Shown here: positions 1-10,158 of the stretch, piece by piece
Numbering within the stretch: the first letter of the stretch is position 1
Layout: each line of letters starts with the position of its first letter
DNA from: an uncultured Psychroserpens sp.
GTDB lineage: Bacteria > Bacteroidota > Bacteroidia > Flavobacteriales > Flavobacteriaceae
Direction of reading: 5' to 3'
NCBI GenBank assembly: GCA_947488655.1
Contig: CANKZZ010000002.1
Location: forward strand, 558,001-622,000
DNA: 64,000 nucleotides
Position numbers and translations under genes: made by a program
The notes under the pieces: generated by a model
Database searches by the model: none
What the model saw: only the letters and a program-made list of their open reading frames with translations
What the model was told of the DNA's origin: nothing

Positions 1-1148
1 TAATTAATGTGCTAGATGTAGGAGGAGCTGGCTCTGAACCAGATGTATCAAAAACAGATTATCTATTTGGCAATCCTTATCCGTCTGCTATAGACGCACA
101 CCAATTTATAGACGATAATGCAGGCGTTTGTGATGGTGTTATTTATTTATGGGAACAATGGTCTGGAGATAGTCATATACTTAATGAGTATGATGGTGGC
201 TATGCAATGCTAAATAAAGCAACAAAGGTAAGAGCATATCAATTTACAGGAATATCTGGAGATAATACTGGCTCGCAAGATGGCACAAAATTACCAACTC
301 GATTTTTGCCAGTTGGTCAAGGTTTCATGACAGAAATTATTGCAGACGGAACCATTAAATTTAACAATGCTCAAAGAATTTTTAAACAAGAAGCGTTAAA
401 TGAGTCTGTCTTTTTTAGAGCAGGAGAAGAGGTTGCGCAAAACGATAATGAGTATAATGCAGATGAGTTAAGCGTTATAAAACTTCAACTACAAATAAGT
501 AATGGCAACATAAGAGAAATAGCATTAGCCTTTGGTAATATGACTACAGATGCGTATGACTACGGTTATGATGCAAAATTAGGAGTATTTAATTCAAATG
601 ATATTGCAACAACATTAGATGGAGATAAATTTGCAATTCAATCCTATTCTCAAATAACACCAGAAAAAGAAATAGATTTAGTTTTAAATACAGATGGCAC
701 TTTAAATTACACTATTCAAATTTCAGCGTTAGAGAATATTGAGCCTAATCAAAATATATATTTATTTGATGCTTATCAAAATCTATACATAAATTTAAAA
801 AATACTAATTATAGTTTTTCTTCGGAAATATCTGGTGAAGTAACTAATCGATTTAAAATTGTTTTTTCGGCAAATGAAACCCTTTCTATAGCCAATCAAT
901 CAAATAGTTCTCCTATAATTTATCTAGATTATCAAACGAATAAACTGCATGGTAGTGGTTTAACCGAAAATGTAGATGAAGTTGGTGTAACTAACATTTT
1001 AGGACAGAGCGTTAAAAAATTTAGTGACTTAACTGCTCAACAACTTAAAAATGGATTAATATTAGATAATCTTAGTTCTGGTATGTATAACGTAGATGTC
1101 AAAACCAAAAGCAATGCAATAATTTCAAAAAAAATAATCATTAATTAA
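1..1148 (+). CDS. Secreted protein with type IX sorting domain, C-terminal part (5' truncated by window)
   Basis: The reading frame is open from the first bases of the window and has no credible start here, so this is the 3' end of a larger gene. Roughly the last 75 residues look like a type A (Por secretion system) C-terminal sorting domain: they contain NILGQSV, then LDNLSSGMYNV and a final KKIIIN, the usual pattern (x-N-x-x-G-Q-x-V ... L-x-x-G-x-Y). Such domains direct proteins through the type IX system, whose core genes gldKLMN lie at 14.6-19.3 kb. The preceding 300 residues are Asn/Asp-rich and beta-like, without a catalytic motif I recognise, so substrate or function cannot be named. 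A strong terminator follows immediately. Confidence 0.85.
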   Translation, partial: INVLDVGGAGSEPDVSKTDYLFGNPYPSAIDAHQFIDDNAGVCDGVIYLWEQWSGDSHILNEYDGGYAMLNKATKVRAYQFTGISGDNTGSQDGTKLPTRFLPVGQGFMTEIIADGTIKFNNAQRIFKQEALNESVFFRAGEEVAQNDNEYNADELSVIKLQLQISNGNIREIALAFGNMTTDAYDYGYDAKLGVFNSNDIATTLDGDKFAIQSYSQITPEKEIDLVLNTDGTLNYTIQISALENIEPNQNIYLFDAYQNLYINLKNTNYSFSSEISGEVTNRFKIVFSANETLSIANQSNSSPIIYLDYQTNKLHGSGLTENVDEVGVTNILGQSVKKFSDLTAQQLKNGLILDNLSSGMYNVDVKTKSNAIISKKIIIN

Positions 1149-1152
1149 TATA

Positions 1153-1190
1153 AAAAATGCCTTTGATATCATCAAAGGCATTTTTAAATT
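1153..1190. terminator. Bidirectional intrinsic terminator
   Basis: Perfect 15-bp inverted repeat (1153-1167 with 1171-1185, 3-base loop) starting in A5 and ending in T5. It lies between the convergent secreted-protein gene and groEL and can serve both strands. Confidence 0.85.
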
Positions 1191-1232
1191 TTTATTAGCT
1201 CTAAACAAAGAGCAGGTAAATAGTGATTACCA

Positions 1233-2876
<1,644 letters not shown>

Positions 2877-2973
2877 TTAATTTTAAAGTTCTCATAAAAA
2901 TGAGAATCTCTTTATCGTTAATTAATTTTTATATTTAGTGCTAAAAGCGAAAGGCTAGTAGCTAAACGCAATT

Positions 2974-3249
2974 TTAAATAATTGCTAAAATATCACTCTC
3001 ACGCATAATGAGGTAATCTTTACCTTCTAGTTTTAACTCTGTGCCTGCATACTTCCCGTAGAGAACAGTATCGCCAGATTTTACTGTCATTGGTTCATCT
3101 TTTGTGCCTTTACCAACAGCGACAACTTTTCCTTTTTGTGGTTTTTCTTTAGCGTTGTCTGGAATAATAATTCCTGAAGCTGTCTTAGTTTCAGCTTGTA
3201 CAGGTTCTATAAGAACTCTATCTGCTAATGGTTTAATGTTTAAGCTCAT
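2974..3249 (-). CDS. groES: Co-chaperonin GroES (10 kDa)
   Basis: Heptameric lid of the GroEL chamber. At 91 residues it has the normal length, with the mobile-loop region ([21 protein letters not shown]) and the [28 protein letters not shown]-terminus typical of the family. It is the first gene of the groES-groEL operon. The 5' leader is unusual for Flavobacteria: it carries a -24/-12 element and two adjacent palindromes rather than a TAnnTTTG promoter. Confidence 0.98.
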   Translation of the reverse strand: MSLNIKPLADRVLIEPVQAETKTASGIIIPDNAKEKPQKGKVVAVGKGTKDEPMTVKSGDTVLYGKYAGTELKLEGKDYLIMRESDILAII

Positions 3250-3282
3250 TTGTTATGTATGTTTTTTAATTAAATATTGTTA

Positions 3283-3309
3283 GTTGATTACAATCAACGC
3301 TTAAGCGTT
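3283..3309. promoter_or_regulatory. Two adjacent palindromes in the groES leader
   Basis: AACGCTTAAGCGTT (3296-3309) is a perfect 14-bp palindrome and GTTGATT-ac-AATCAAC (3283-3298) a second one overlapping it by 3 bases. If transcription starts about 12 bases after the -12 box (near 3300), the first covers the start site and the second forms a hairpin in the 5' UTR. This is not the CIRCE operator (TTAGCACTC-N9-GAGTGCTAA). Its role as an operator or RNA element is inference. Confidence 0.4.
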
Positions 3310-3310
3310 A

Positions 3311-3327
3311 TGCTAAAAATGTGCCAA
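3311..3327 (-). promoter_or_regulatory. Sigma-54-like -24/-12 promoter of groES-groEL
   Basis: On the minus strand the sequence reads TTGGCAC-ATTTT-TAGCA. The sigma-54 consensus is TGGCAC-N5-TTGC, and the invariant GG and GC are spaced exactly 10 bases apart. One base of the -12 element (TTGC to TAGC) differs. The gene for a sigma-54 activator lies 2 kb upstream in the adjacent operon. Confidence 0.55.
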
Positions 3328-3400
3328 CAGTGTTTAACTGACAAAGTTGCAGAGGTATCCCGTTTCCGAAGAAAAAGATAATTTACGTAAGTATGAGGCA

Positions 3401-3430
3401 AAAAAAAATGCCAACTAGATAGTTGGCATT
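3401..3430 (-). terminator. Terminator of the miaB-secG operon
   Basis: Ten-base-pair perfect stem (3407-3416 with 3421-3430, 4-base loop). Read on the minus strand it is followed by a run of eight T, directly after secG. Confidence 0.85.
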
Positions 3431-3452
3431 CATATATGTTATAAATAGAATA

Positions 3453-3809
3453 CTATTTTAATGAATCTGCAGGTGTTGCAATATCTTCTGCAGCAGTATC
3501 TACAGGTGTAGCTGCTGGAGCAGTAGTTGTTGTGTCACTACCATTAATTACTTTAGAATCTTGAGAACCTCCTGCACCAGGAATTGCAAAATTAGATGCT
3601 AAAATTAATGCTAATAACAAGGTTGCTAAAGCCCAAGTACTTTTGTCTAAAAAGTCTGTAGTTTTTTTAACACCGCCTAATTGCTGTGTGCCACCACCAC
3701 CAAATGAAGAAGATAATCCTCCTCCTTTTGGGTTTTGAACCATAACGACTACAACTAGTAAAAACGATACTAGTATAATTAAGATTAAAAAAATTGTAAA
3801 CGTATTCAT
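3453..3809 (-). CDS. secG: Protein translocase subunit SecG
   Basis: Small inner-membrane subunit of the SecYEG channel. Two hydrophobic segments (about residues 4-24 and 58-78) flank the conserved loop VQNPKGGGLSSSFGGGG, which is diagnostic for SecG. An Ala/Thr/Asp-rich low-complexity tail extends past the second helix, as is common in Bacteroidetes, giving 118 residues. It is the last gene of the operon and is followed at once by a terminator; the TPR gene upstream ends 4 bp before its start. Confidence 0.93.
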   Translation of the reverse strand: MNTFTIFLILIILVSFLLVVVVMVQNPKGGGLSSSFGGGGTQQLGGVKKTTDFLDKSTWALATLLLALILASNFAIPGAGGSQDSKVINGSDTTTTAPAATPVDTAAEDIATPADSLK

Positions 3810-3813
3810 TATT

Positions 3814-4785
3814 TTATGTATTATTTTCTTGTAATTCTTTTACTGCTTTAATTTGGTCTGCAAAGAAACCACTTTTTTCTGGATATTTCAAACTTAATAT
3901 TTTATAAGATTGAATTGCCTTTGCATAGTTGTTTTGCTCTAGGTAAATTCTTGCTAGAGTCTCTGTCATTAAACCATCGTGTGCAACTTTATCACTAGTA
4001 TCTATATTGATTTTTTTTAACTCTTTGGTTGGGACAATTTTAGGGTTATTTTCTAAAAATTTGTCTATTAAATCAAATTTTTTGTTGATTGAGGTAGATT
4101 TTTCTTCTTGTGTATTATCGCTACTCTCAATTGTTTTTTCTTCGGAAACATTAGCATCTACCTCATTTTGGTCTCGTTGAATGGGCTTAAAGCTTGTTAT
4201 TTTTAACCACTCTGTAAAGGAGTGCGTTTCTTCTTTAGCAAATTCTAGTGGTTTACCTATTTGAAGAATTTCTTCTGGTTTTTTCTCAATTTGCTTTGCG
4301 TCGATATCGATAATAACTTGCTCTGGAGTGGTTTTTGGTAACGCTAAAAAATGAGCAACATCATCTGTATTTATTTTTTGTTCAAATAGATTTGGATCTA
4401 AAACACCTTCGGTATTTTTAATATGTTGTTTTAGTGCATCGTCTATGGTAACACTTTTGTTAACCGATATGTCGTCAATCTCATTAACTGTTATATCTTT
4501 TAAATGCTCTGAGTTTTGTTTAATTACCTGAGAGATTTCATTTTGATTGAAAACATCTGAAGTAATAAAATCAAACAAAATACTACGATCTGTTGTGTAA
4601 GCAGCAGTGGTTTTTAATTCCTGGTTATATTTAAAACTATCTGTGTTTTTTAAACCTTTAAGATGTAATGCTCTTGCCGATTGAAAATAAGGATATTTTA
4701 CACTTAACGTATGCAGTTCTTTTGTTTGCTCATTAGTAATGTGCTGAGGGTTTTGCAGTATATATGTAAAATCTAATTTATTCAT
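3814..4785 (-). CDS. TPR-containing protein, function unknown
   Basis: A 323-residue cytoplasmic-looking protein without signal peptide. The N-terminal part (NKLDFTYILQNP..) and a KYPYFQSARALHLKGLKN segment resemble a half-TPR. The C-terminus (about 271-318, TLARIYLEQNNYAKAIQSYKILSLKYPE) is one clear tetratricopeptide repeat followed by a capping helix. The centre is acidic and low in complexity. It starts one base after lptE ends and precedes secG by 4 bp, so it is tightly coupled to two envelope-biogenesis genes. A scaffolding role in envelope assembly is inference only. Confidence 0.8.
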   Translation of the reverse strand: MNKLDFTYILQNPQHITNEQTKELHTLSVKYPYFQSARALHLKGLKNTDSFKYNQELKTTAAYTTDRSILFDFITSDVFNQNEISQVIKQNSEHLKDITVNEIDDISVNKSVTIDDALKQHIKNTEGVLDPNLFEQKINTDDVAHFLALPKTTPEQVIIDIDAKQIEKKPEEILQIGKPLEFAKEETHSFTEWLKITSFKPIQRDQNEVDANVSEEKTIESSDNTQEEKSTSINKKFDLIDKFLENNPKIVPTKELKKINIDTSDKVAHDGLMTETLARIYLEQNNYAKAIQSYKILSLKYPEKSGFFADQIKAVKELQENNT

Positions 4786-5289
4786 TTACCATTTAGCCAA
4801 AGTTGCATTAAATATATCTTGTGTTAAACGTTCAAAAATTTCTTCATGAGCTGCATCTTTTTGTGCACCTATGAGTTGAGCGTTACCGCTAAAGTCAAAA
4901 AAGAAAGAAAAACGTTGCTCAAATTCTTCGTCTGGATTGTATTTATCAAAAAGCCTTACATTAACTCCAATTGTTAATCTGTTTTGGGCAGCTGTACTGT
5001 TGGCTTGTGCAGTTGTTGGAGATATACGATATTCTACAATCTCACCTTCGTACACTAAATCTCCATTTGTATTTGTTAAAATTAAATTAGTTTGATTAAC
5101 TATTAAATCTTGTAAAGCCAATGTGAAATCTCTATCTAATCCTGGCTCAATTAAATTTGCAGTGTTTTGAAAGTAATTTACCTGAAAGGTATCTGCTTTT
5201 AAATCTTGAACGCCTGTAAATGAATACGGTCCACAGCCAAATATAAGTAGCGAAAATGAGGCAATAATTATGAGTTTGATACTTTTCAT
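4786..5289 (-). CDS. lptE: LptE-family LPS-assembly lipoprotein
   Basis: The signal peptide ends in the lipobox LIFGC, so Cys19 would be lipidated and the mature protein anchored in the outer membrane. The 167-residue protein starts with GCGPYSFTG and contains the beta/alpha pattern of the LptE/RlpB family of Bacteroidetes; LptE plugs the LptD barrel that inserts lipopolysaccharide. Motifs such as DRDFTLALQDLIVNQT and the closing LTQDIFNATLAKW fit this family. It stands between a 65-aa protein and the TPR gene with almost no spacing. Confidence 0.8.
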   Translation of the reverse strand: MKSIKLIIIASFSLLIFGCGPYSFTGVQDLKADTFQVNYFQNTANLIEPGLDRDFTLALQDLIVNQTNLILTNTNGDLVYEGEIVEYRISPTTAQANSTAAQNRLTIGVNVRLFDKYNPDEEFEQRFSFFFDFSGNAQLIGAQKDAAHEEIFERLTQDIFNATLAKW

Positions 5290-5292
5290 GTA

Positions 5293-5490
5293 TTAATAGG
5301 TGTTTGGTTTTTTCATGGTTATATACGCATAGATATAACCTGCGTTATCTGCAACATCAAAATCTATATTGATAACTCTATAACCTTGATAATGTTTTTC
5401 GTTTACTAAGTCTTCAGCCTCTTTTCTAATGGCTTCAGAGCTATTGCGAGTAAACGACTTTTTAATCATAAAAATTTCTATTGCCTTCAT
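5293..5490 (-). CDS. Small hypothetical protein (65 aa)
   Basis: A compact 65-residue frame fitted without gaps between the sigma-54 activator (16 bp upstream) and lptE (3 bp downstream), which argues that it is a real gene. The sequence alternates a charged helix (SEAIRKEAEDLVNEKHYQGY) and beta strands (VINIDFD, GYIYAYITMK). There is no signal peptide or membrane segment. An internal Met at residue 8 (MIKKSF) is an equally good start. I do not recognise the family. Confidence 0.6.
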   Translation of the reverse strand: MKAIEIFMIKKSFTRNSSEAIRKEAEDLVNEKHYQGYRVINIDFDVADNAGYIYAYITMKKPNTY

Positions 5491-5506
5491 AAACTTTTCC
5501 TAAAAC

Positions 5507-6778
5507 TTAAAGGTCGTATTGCTTAATCTTTCTATATAATGTTCGTTCACTAATGCCTAACTCTGCAGCAGCTAGTTTACGTTTACCTTGATGACGTTCT
5601 AAAGATTTTTTTATTAATTCTAATTCTTTATCATGTAAAGATAAGGTTTCTTCTTCTTCAATTTCTTCGGCAAAATGATATTTGTCTACATTTTGATTTT
5701 TATCGTCTGGGTCAAAATGGTCATCAGTTTTTTCTGGGATTGCCATAACTTCTAAATCTTCAAACTCATCTGTATAACTGTCTTTTTTAGCATCTCCATA
5801 AATTTTGTTTATCAAGCTCTCATTATCTTTTTCTACATCAGAGACATTACCACTTTTCATGAGTTCCATTGTTAACTTTTTGAGATCGTTTAAGTCGCTT
5901 TTCATATCAAAAAGCACTTTGTAAAGTATTTCTCTTTCGTTACTAAAATCACTATCAGATTTTGAGTTGTTTATTACAGCAGGAAGGTTGTTGCTTCCGT
6001 CTGGCAAATAACCATGAAGTGTAGCAGCGCTAATGATACGATTTTGTTCTAATACAGAAATTTGCTCAGCTACATTTCGCAATTGGCGAATGTTACCATT
6101 CCAACGGTGTTTTTGTAATATGGGTATAGCATCATCTGCAATTTTAATCGTTGGCATTTTATACTTTAAAGCAAAATCACTAGCAAATTTTCTAAACAGT
6201 AAATGTATATCTTCTTTACGTTCTCTTAATGGCGGAATATTTATATCTACAGTACTTAATCTATAGTAAAGGTCTTCTCTAAATTTTTCTTTTTTAATAG
6301 CTTCAAACATGTTTACGTTTGTTGCTGCAACTATTCTAACATTGGTTTTTTGAACTTTACTAGAACCTACTTTAATAAATTCTCCATTTTCTAAAACACG
6401 TAATAAACGCACTTGAGTTGTTAATGGTAGTTCTCCAACTTCGTCTAAAAAAATAGTACCACCATCTGCAACTTCAAAATATCCAGATCGCGTTGATGTA
6501 GCACCTGTAAAAGCACCTTTTTCATGACCAAAAAGTTCACTATCAATAGTTCCTTCTGGGATTGCACCACAGTTTACAGCAATATATTTACCGTGTTTAC
6601 GATGCGATAATTGATGTATGATTTTTGGGATACTCTCTTTACCAACACCACTTTCTCCAGTGACCAATACCGAAATATCTGTTGGTGCAACTTGGATTGC
6701 TTTTTCAATCGCTCTATTAAGTTTTGGATCGTTTCCTATAATCCCGAAACGCTGTTTTATGGCTTGAATGCTTTCCAT
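5507..6778 (-). CDS. Sigma-54-dependent transcriptional activator (AAA+/Fis)
   Basis: Enhancer-binding protein that opens RNA polymerase-sigma-54 complexes. The AAA+ domain starts almost at the N-terminus: Walker A GESGVGKE (41-48), the sigma-54-contacting loop GAFTGA (88-93), Walker B IFLDE near 109-113 and the arginine-finger region YYRLSTVDINIPPLRER. After an acidic low-complexity linker the last 45 residues form a Fis-type HTH (GKRKLAAAELGISERTLYRK). There is no receiver or PAS domain, so it is not an ordinary response regulator; activity may be set by expression or a partner. It lies in an operon with envelope genes and near a sigma-54-like groES promoter. Confidence 0.93.
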   Translation of the reverse strand: MESIQAIKQRFGIIGNDPKLNRAIEKAIQVAPTDISVLVTGESGVGKESIPKIIHQLSHRKHGKYIAVNCGAIPEGTIDSELFGHEKGAFTGATSTRSGYFEVADGGTIFLDEVGELPLTTQVRLLRVLENGEFIKVGSSKVQKTNVRIVAATNVNMFEAIKKEKFREDLYYRLSTVDINIPPLRERKEDIHLLFRKFASDFALKYKMPTIKIADDAIPILQKHRWNGNIRQLRNVAEQISVLEQNRIISAATLHGYLPDGSNNLPAVINNSKSDSDFSNEREILYKVLFDMKSDLNDLKKLTMELMKSGNVSDVEKDNESLINKIYGDAKKDSYTDEFEDLEVMAIPEKTDDHFDPDDKNQNVDKYHFAEEIEEEETLSLHDKELELIKKSLERHQGKRKLAAAELGISERTLYRKIKQYDL

Positions 6779-6784
6779 TTAATT

Positions 6785-7261
6785 TTATTTTTTGATTGAT
6801 CTAATCATTTTTTTAAAGTAACTGGTCAACTTAGATCGTTTTCTTGATGATTTTAATATGTCATTATTATTGTTATCAAGACTATATATAATAATCACTG
6901 GATTTGTTTTAATAACCTCAGTTTTACTATTGGTTTTTACTACTTTTCCAAGATATGTTGTTGTTATGTAAATGTCGATTGGTTTCTTTGACCATTTTTT
7001 GTTAGTAATAGCGTTCCATTTGTATATAAAATTATCAGTATTTTTATTTTCAACAATTTCATATGGCCCATATTCATTACTAAATTTTTTAATTAAAGGA
7101 TTGGCATCAAATGAAAGATGAATTGTAATATTATTAATCATCCTATTGCCTTCTATGGCAAGAGTTCCATTATAAACCTCGTCAAGTTTTGGTTCAAACT
7201 GTGCAGAAGCATTATAGAAACAAAAAATTGAGAAAATTATAAATATATGTTTCAGGTTCAT
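6785..7261 (-). CDS. Hypothetical secreted protein (158 aa)
   Basis: Residues 1-20 form a clear signal peptide ending FYNASA, cleaved before QFEPK. The mature part is beta-rich and polar with a strongly basic end (KSSRKRSKLTSYFKKMIRSIKK). No cysteine lipobox and no known motif is visible. It sits between miaB (12 bp) and the sigma-54 activator (6 bp) in one operon. I do not recognise it. Confidence 0.65.
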   Translation of the reverse strand: MNLKHIFIIFSIFCFYNASAQFEPKLDEVYNGTLAIEGNRMINNITIHLSFDANPLIKKFSNEYGPYEIVENKNTDNFIYKWNAITNKKWSKKPIDIYITTTYLGKVVKTNSKTEVIKTNPVIIIYSLDNNNNDILKSSRKRSKLTSYFKKMIRSIKK

Positions 7262-7273
7262 AATTATAAAGTT

Positions 7274-8716
7274 TTACTTTTTTGAATATCCTACCGCTTC
7301 ACCAATCAAAGTAGCACTAGTACAATCTAGTACTTTAACCTTGACCAAATCTCCAACTTTATAATTTTCCTTCGGAAAAACAGCTACAATATTTTGCGAG
7401 GTTTTACCAGACCATTGCTCGTTAGATTTTTTAGACTCACGCTCAATGAGGACTTCAACTTCGGTATTTATATATTGTTCAATTTGCTCTGCACCAAGTT
7501 CTCGTTGTAATTGTACAATTTCTGCGAGACGTCGTTTTTTAACATCTTCTGGTACATCATCCTCTAATTTGCGTTCTGCTAAAGTTCCAGGACGTTCTGA
7601 GTACATATACATAAACCCAAAGTTGTACTTAACGTATTGCATTAAACTTAACGTGTCTTGGTGGTCTTGTTCTGTTTCCGTAGGAAAACCAGCAATCATA
7701 TCTTGGCTAATTGAGCATTCTGGTAGAATACGTCTAATATTATCAATAAGTTCAAAATACTCTTCTCGCGTATGTAAACGATTCATTTCTTTTAGAATAC
7801 GATTGCTTCCGCTTTGTACTGGTAAATGAATGTGTTTACAAATATTATCGTATTTAGCCATCGTGTGAATCACATCAAGGGTTAAATCTTGCGGATTGGA
7901 GGTTGAGAATCTAATACGCATATTTGGTTGTGCTATGGCACACATTTCTAGTAATTGCGGAAAATGGACAGCAGTTGCTCTTTGCATCTCGCTGGCTTTT
8001 GTGAAATCCTTTTTGAGTCCGCCTCCATACCATAAATAACTATCTACATTTTGACCTAATAGTGTTATTTCCTTATAGCCTTTACTCCATAAATCATTAA
8101 TCTCTTTTATAATACTTTGTGGGTCACGACTGCGCTCACGTCCTCTGGTAAAAGGCACTACGCAAAAGGTGCACATATTATCACAACCACGTGTGATAGA
8201 AACGAGAGCACTTACGCCATTTGTATTAAGTCTCACAGGAGCTACATCTCCATAAGTTTCGTCTTTTGAGAGAATTACATTTATAGCATCTCTACCTTCA
8301 TCTACTTCGGCTAATAAATTTGGTAAATCTTTGTAAGCATCTGGTCCTACAACAAGATCTACAATTTTTTCTTCCTCTAAAAATTTTGTTTTTAAGCGCT
8401 CAGCCATACAGCCAAGAACGCCAACTTTCATTTTAGGATTTATACGTTTTACAGCATTATATTTTTCTAAACGTTTTCTAACAGTTTGCTCTGCTTTGTC
8501 TCTAATAGAGCACGTGTTAACCAAAACTAAATCTGCATCTTCTAGATTTTGAGTCGTATTAAAACCTTGATCTGCAAGAATGGAAGCTACAATTTCACTA
8601 TCGCTAAAATTCATAGCACAGCCATAACTTTCTATGAAAAGCTTACGAGTGTTGCCTTCTTTTTGTTCTAAAACGAGGTTGTTACCTTGTTTGCTTTCGT
8701 CAATTGTTTTGTCCAT
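7274..8716 (-). CDS. miaB: tRNA-2-methylthio-N6-dimethylallyladenosine synthase MiaB
   Basis: Radical-SAM methylthiotransferase that converts i6A37 to ms2i6A37 in tRNAs. All landmarks are present (numbered from an alternative start 5 codons upstream at 8731): the N-terminal UPF0004 domain with cysteines 38, 74 and 108 for one Fe-S cluster, the radical-SAM motif RGCDNMCTFC (183, 187, 190) for the second, and a C-terminal TRAM domain. I prefer the Met at 8716 (MDKTIDES) because it follows an A/T-rich stretch and avoids a small hairpin at the 8731 start. First gene of the operon, with a good promoter at 8783-8815. Confidence 0.97.
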   Translation of the reverse strand: MDKTIDESKQGNNLVLEQKEGNTRKLFIESYGCAMNFSDSEIVASILADQGFNTTQNLEDADLVLVNTCSIRDKAEQTVRKRLEKYNAVKRINPKMKVGVLGCMAERLKTKFLEEEKIVDLVVGPDAYKDLPNLLAEVDEGRDAINVILSKDETYGDVAPVRLNTNGVSALVSITRGCDNMCTFCVVPFTRGRERSRDPQSIIKEINDLWSKGYKEITLLGQNVDSYLWYGGGLKKDFTKASEMQRATAVHFPQLLEMCAIAQPNMRIRFSTSNPQDLTLDVIHTMAKYDNICKHIHLPVQSGSNRILKEMNRLHTREEYFELIDNIRRILPECSISQDMIAGFPTETEQDHQDTLSLMQYVKYNFGFMYMYSERPGTLAERKLEDDVPEDVKKRRLAEIVQLQRELGAEQIEQYINTEVEVLIERESKKSNEQWSGKTSQNIVAVFPKENYKVGDLVKVKVLDCTSATLIGEAVGYSKK

Positions 8717-8782
8717 ATAAAAGTATACCATCCCAAAAATATGGGAAGATTCAATTTAAAATTTTAGTTGTCAATAAACATG

Positions 8783-8815
8783 CAAAGATAATATAATTTA
8801 GATGATTGTGACAAA
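8783..8815 (-). promoter_or_regulatory. Bacteroidetes-type promoter of the miaB operon
   Basis: On the minus strand TTTG (8812-8815) is followed after 21 bases by TATCTTTG (8783-8790), matching the -33 TTTG / -7 TAnnTTTG consensus. A small inverted repeat TGACA-aag-TGTCA (8809-8821) overlaps the -33 box and could be an operator. Confidence 0.65.
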
Positions 8816-8890
8816 GTGTCATAGTGTATTTTGTTTTGACGATGCGATTAATTTTACTTTATTTGATAATGTTAATCAACTTATAAGTAG

Positions 8891-9676
8891 ATGTCATTTA
8901 CAGATATACAAAACAAAATAGCCAACGCTAAACCGCTCGATTTTGGTAATCTCTTAAATAATAGTATCGAGCTTTTTAAAAAAGTTTGGCTTCAAGGTCT
9001 CTTAATGTTACTAATTATGTTTGCTTTTATTATACCTTTTGTATTTATAATATATATTCCGCTACTAATTTTTGGAATTATTGACGCAACAAATCCTGGT
9101 CAATATAATAGTCTCGCACCAATTGCTTTATTATTAGTGGTTGTTGCTTATTTAATATTTGTCTTTATAATGATTGTAATATCTTTTGGTTTAAAAGCAG
9201 GCTTGTTTAGAATTATGCGCCAAAAAGATTTGAATGAGCCAGGAGTAGAAGATTATTTTTATTTTCTTAAGAAAACCTACCTCTCCAAGACCATCTATTT
9301 ATCACTGGCATATTTTGGTATCACTTTATTAGCATTTTCGCTTTGTTTCTTTCCTGTTATATATGTGATGGTGCCACTTAATTTATTAGTAGTAATGTAT
9401 GCTTTTAATCCAAACATATCTAGTTCTAATCTCATTAAAGCTAGCTTTGATTTAGGGAATAGAAAATGGTTAATCACCTTTGGTATTACTTTAGTAGCAG
9501 GTTGGTTAGCACAAATTGTTGGCGTTTTAATGTGTGGTGTTGGGATTTTTGCAACAGCGTCGTTTGCAGTTATTCCGCTCTATTTTATATATAAGGAGGT
9601 ATTTGGATTTAACCAAAATACAGGTGAAGTTAAACTGATAGGTAATAATGAAGACTTTGACGCAACCATTTTATAA
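8891..9676 (+). CDS. Multi-pass membrane protein, function unknown
   Basis: A 261-residue integral membrane protein with about six hydrophobic segments (roughly 33-60, 77-105, 135-165, 195-235) separated by short polar loops, and a short acidic cytoplasmic tail. A soluble N-terminal amphipathic stretch (DFGNLLNNSIELFKKVWLQG) resembles the beginning of DUF975-like or glycerophosphoryl-diester-phosphodiesterase membrane domains, but no catalytic residues are visible. It is divergent from the miaB operon. Function unknown. Confidence 0.75.
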   Translation: MSFTDIQNKIANAKPLDFGNLLNNSIELFKKVWLQGLLMLLIMFAFIIPFVFIIYIPLLIFGIIDATNPGQYNSLAPIALLLVVVAYLIFVFIMIVISFGLKAGLFRIMRQKDLNEPGVEDYFYFLKKTYLSKTIYLSLAYFGITLLAFSLCFFPVIYVMVPLNLLVVMYAFNPNISSSNLIKASFDLGNRKWLITFGITLVAGWLAQIVGVLMCGVGIFATASFAVIPLYFIYKEVFGFNQNTGEVKLIGNNEDFDATIL

Positions 9677-9707
9677 GTTTTGCATCTAATAATTAAATAA
9701 TTATAAT

Positions 9708-10145
9708 ATGAAATTAACTAGAATAATAATAGCTTGTTTTTGTTTTACACTATTATTGATGAATACACAATGTGATGATGACGATGTAGTAAGTATACCG
9801 TGTGACCAAACCGTAGTTGTTGATAATGGTTTTTATGAAACAGCAGAGTCTAATATGTATGAAGTTGGTAATATAGTATTTAATGACAATTGCTTGAGTA
9901 TTGAAATTTCGGCGAGCGGATGCGATGGTAATTCTTGGAGTATGGTTTTAGTTGATTCTGGTAATGTTGCAGAGTCATCACCAGAGCAACGGTATTTAAA
10001 ATTTGTTTTAACAAACCAAGAAGTTTGTTTAGCATTTATATCTCAAGAACGTTCTTTTGATTTAACACCATTGCAAATAGATGGTAGTAACGAAATAATT
10101 TTAAATATTGAAGGCTTTCCAGAGTCATTGACATATAATTATTAG
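9708..10145 (+). CDS. Putative lipoprotein, tandem paralogue 1
   Basis: The signal peptide ends in LLLMNTQC, a plausible lipobox, followed by an Asp-rich DDDD spacer typical of surface-exposed or retained Bacteroidetes lipoproteins. The mature part (about 120 residues) has spaced cysteines in contexts C-D-Q-T-V-V-V, D-N-C-L-S-I-E, G-C-D-G-N-S-W and E-V-C-L-A-F that recur in the next gene. The pair are clearly paralogues. No known domain is recognised. Confidence 0.7.
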   Translation: MKLTRIIIACFCFTLLLMNTQCDDDDVVSIPCDQTVVVDNGFYETAESNMYEVGNIVFNDNCLSIEISASGCDGNSWSMVLVDSGNVAESSPEQRYLKFVLTNQEVCLAFISQERSFDLTPLQIDGSNEIILNIEGFPESLTYNY

Positions 10146-10158
10146 TTTTTATAACACA

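Noticed and set aside
3283-3309. CIRCE/HrcA operator at groES
   Set aside because: The palindromes do not match TTAGCACTC-N9-GAGTGCTAA.
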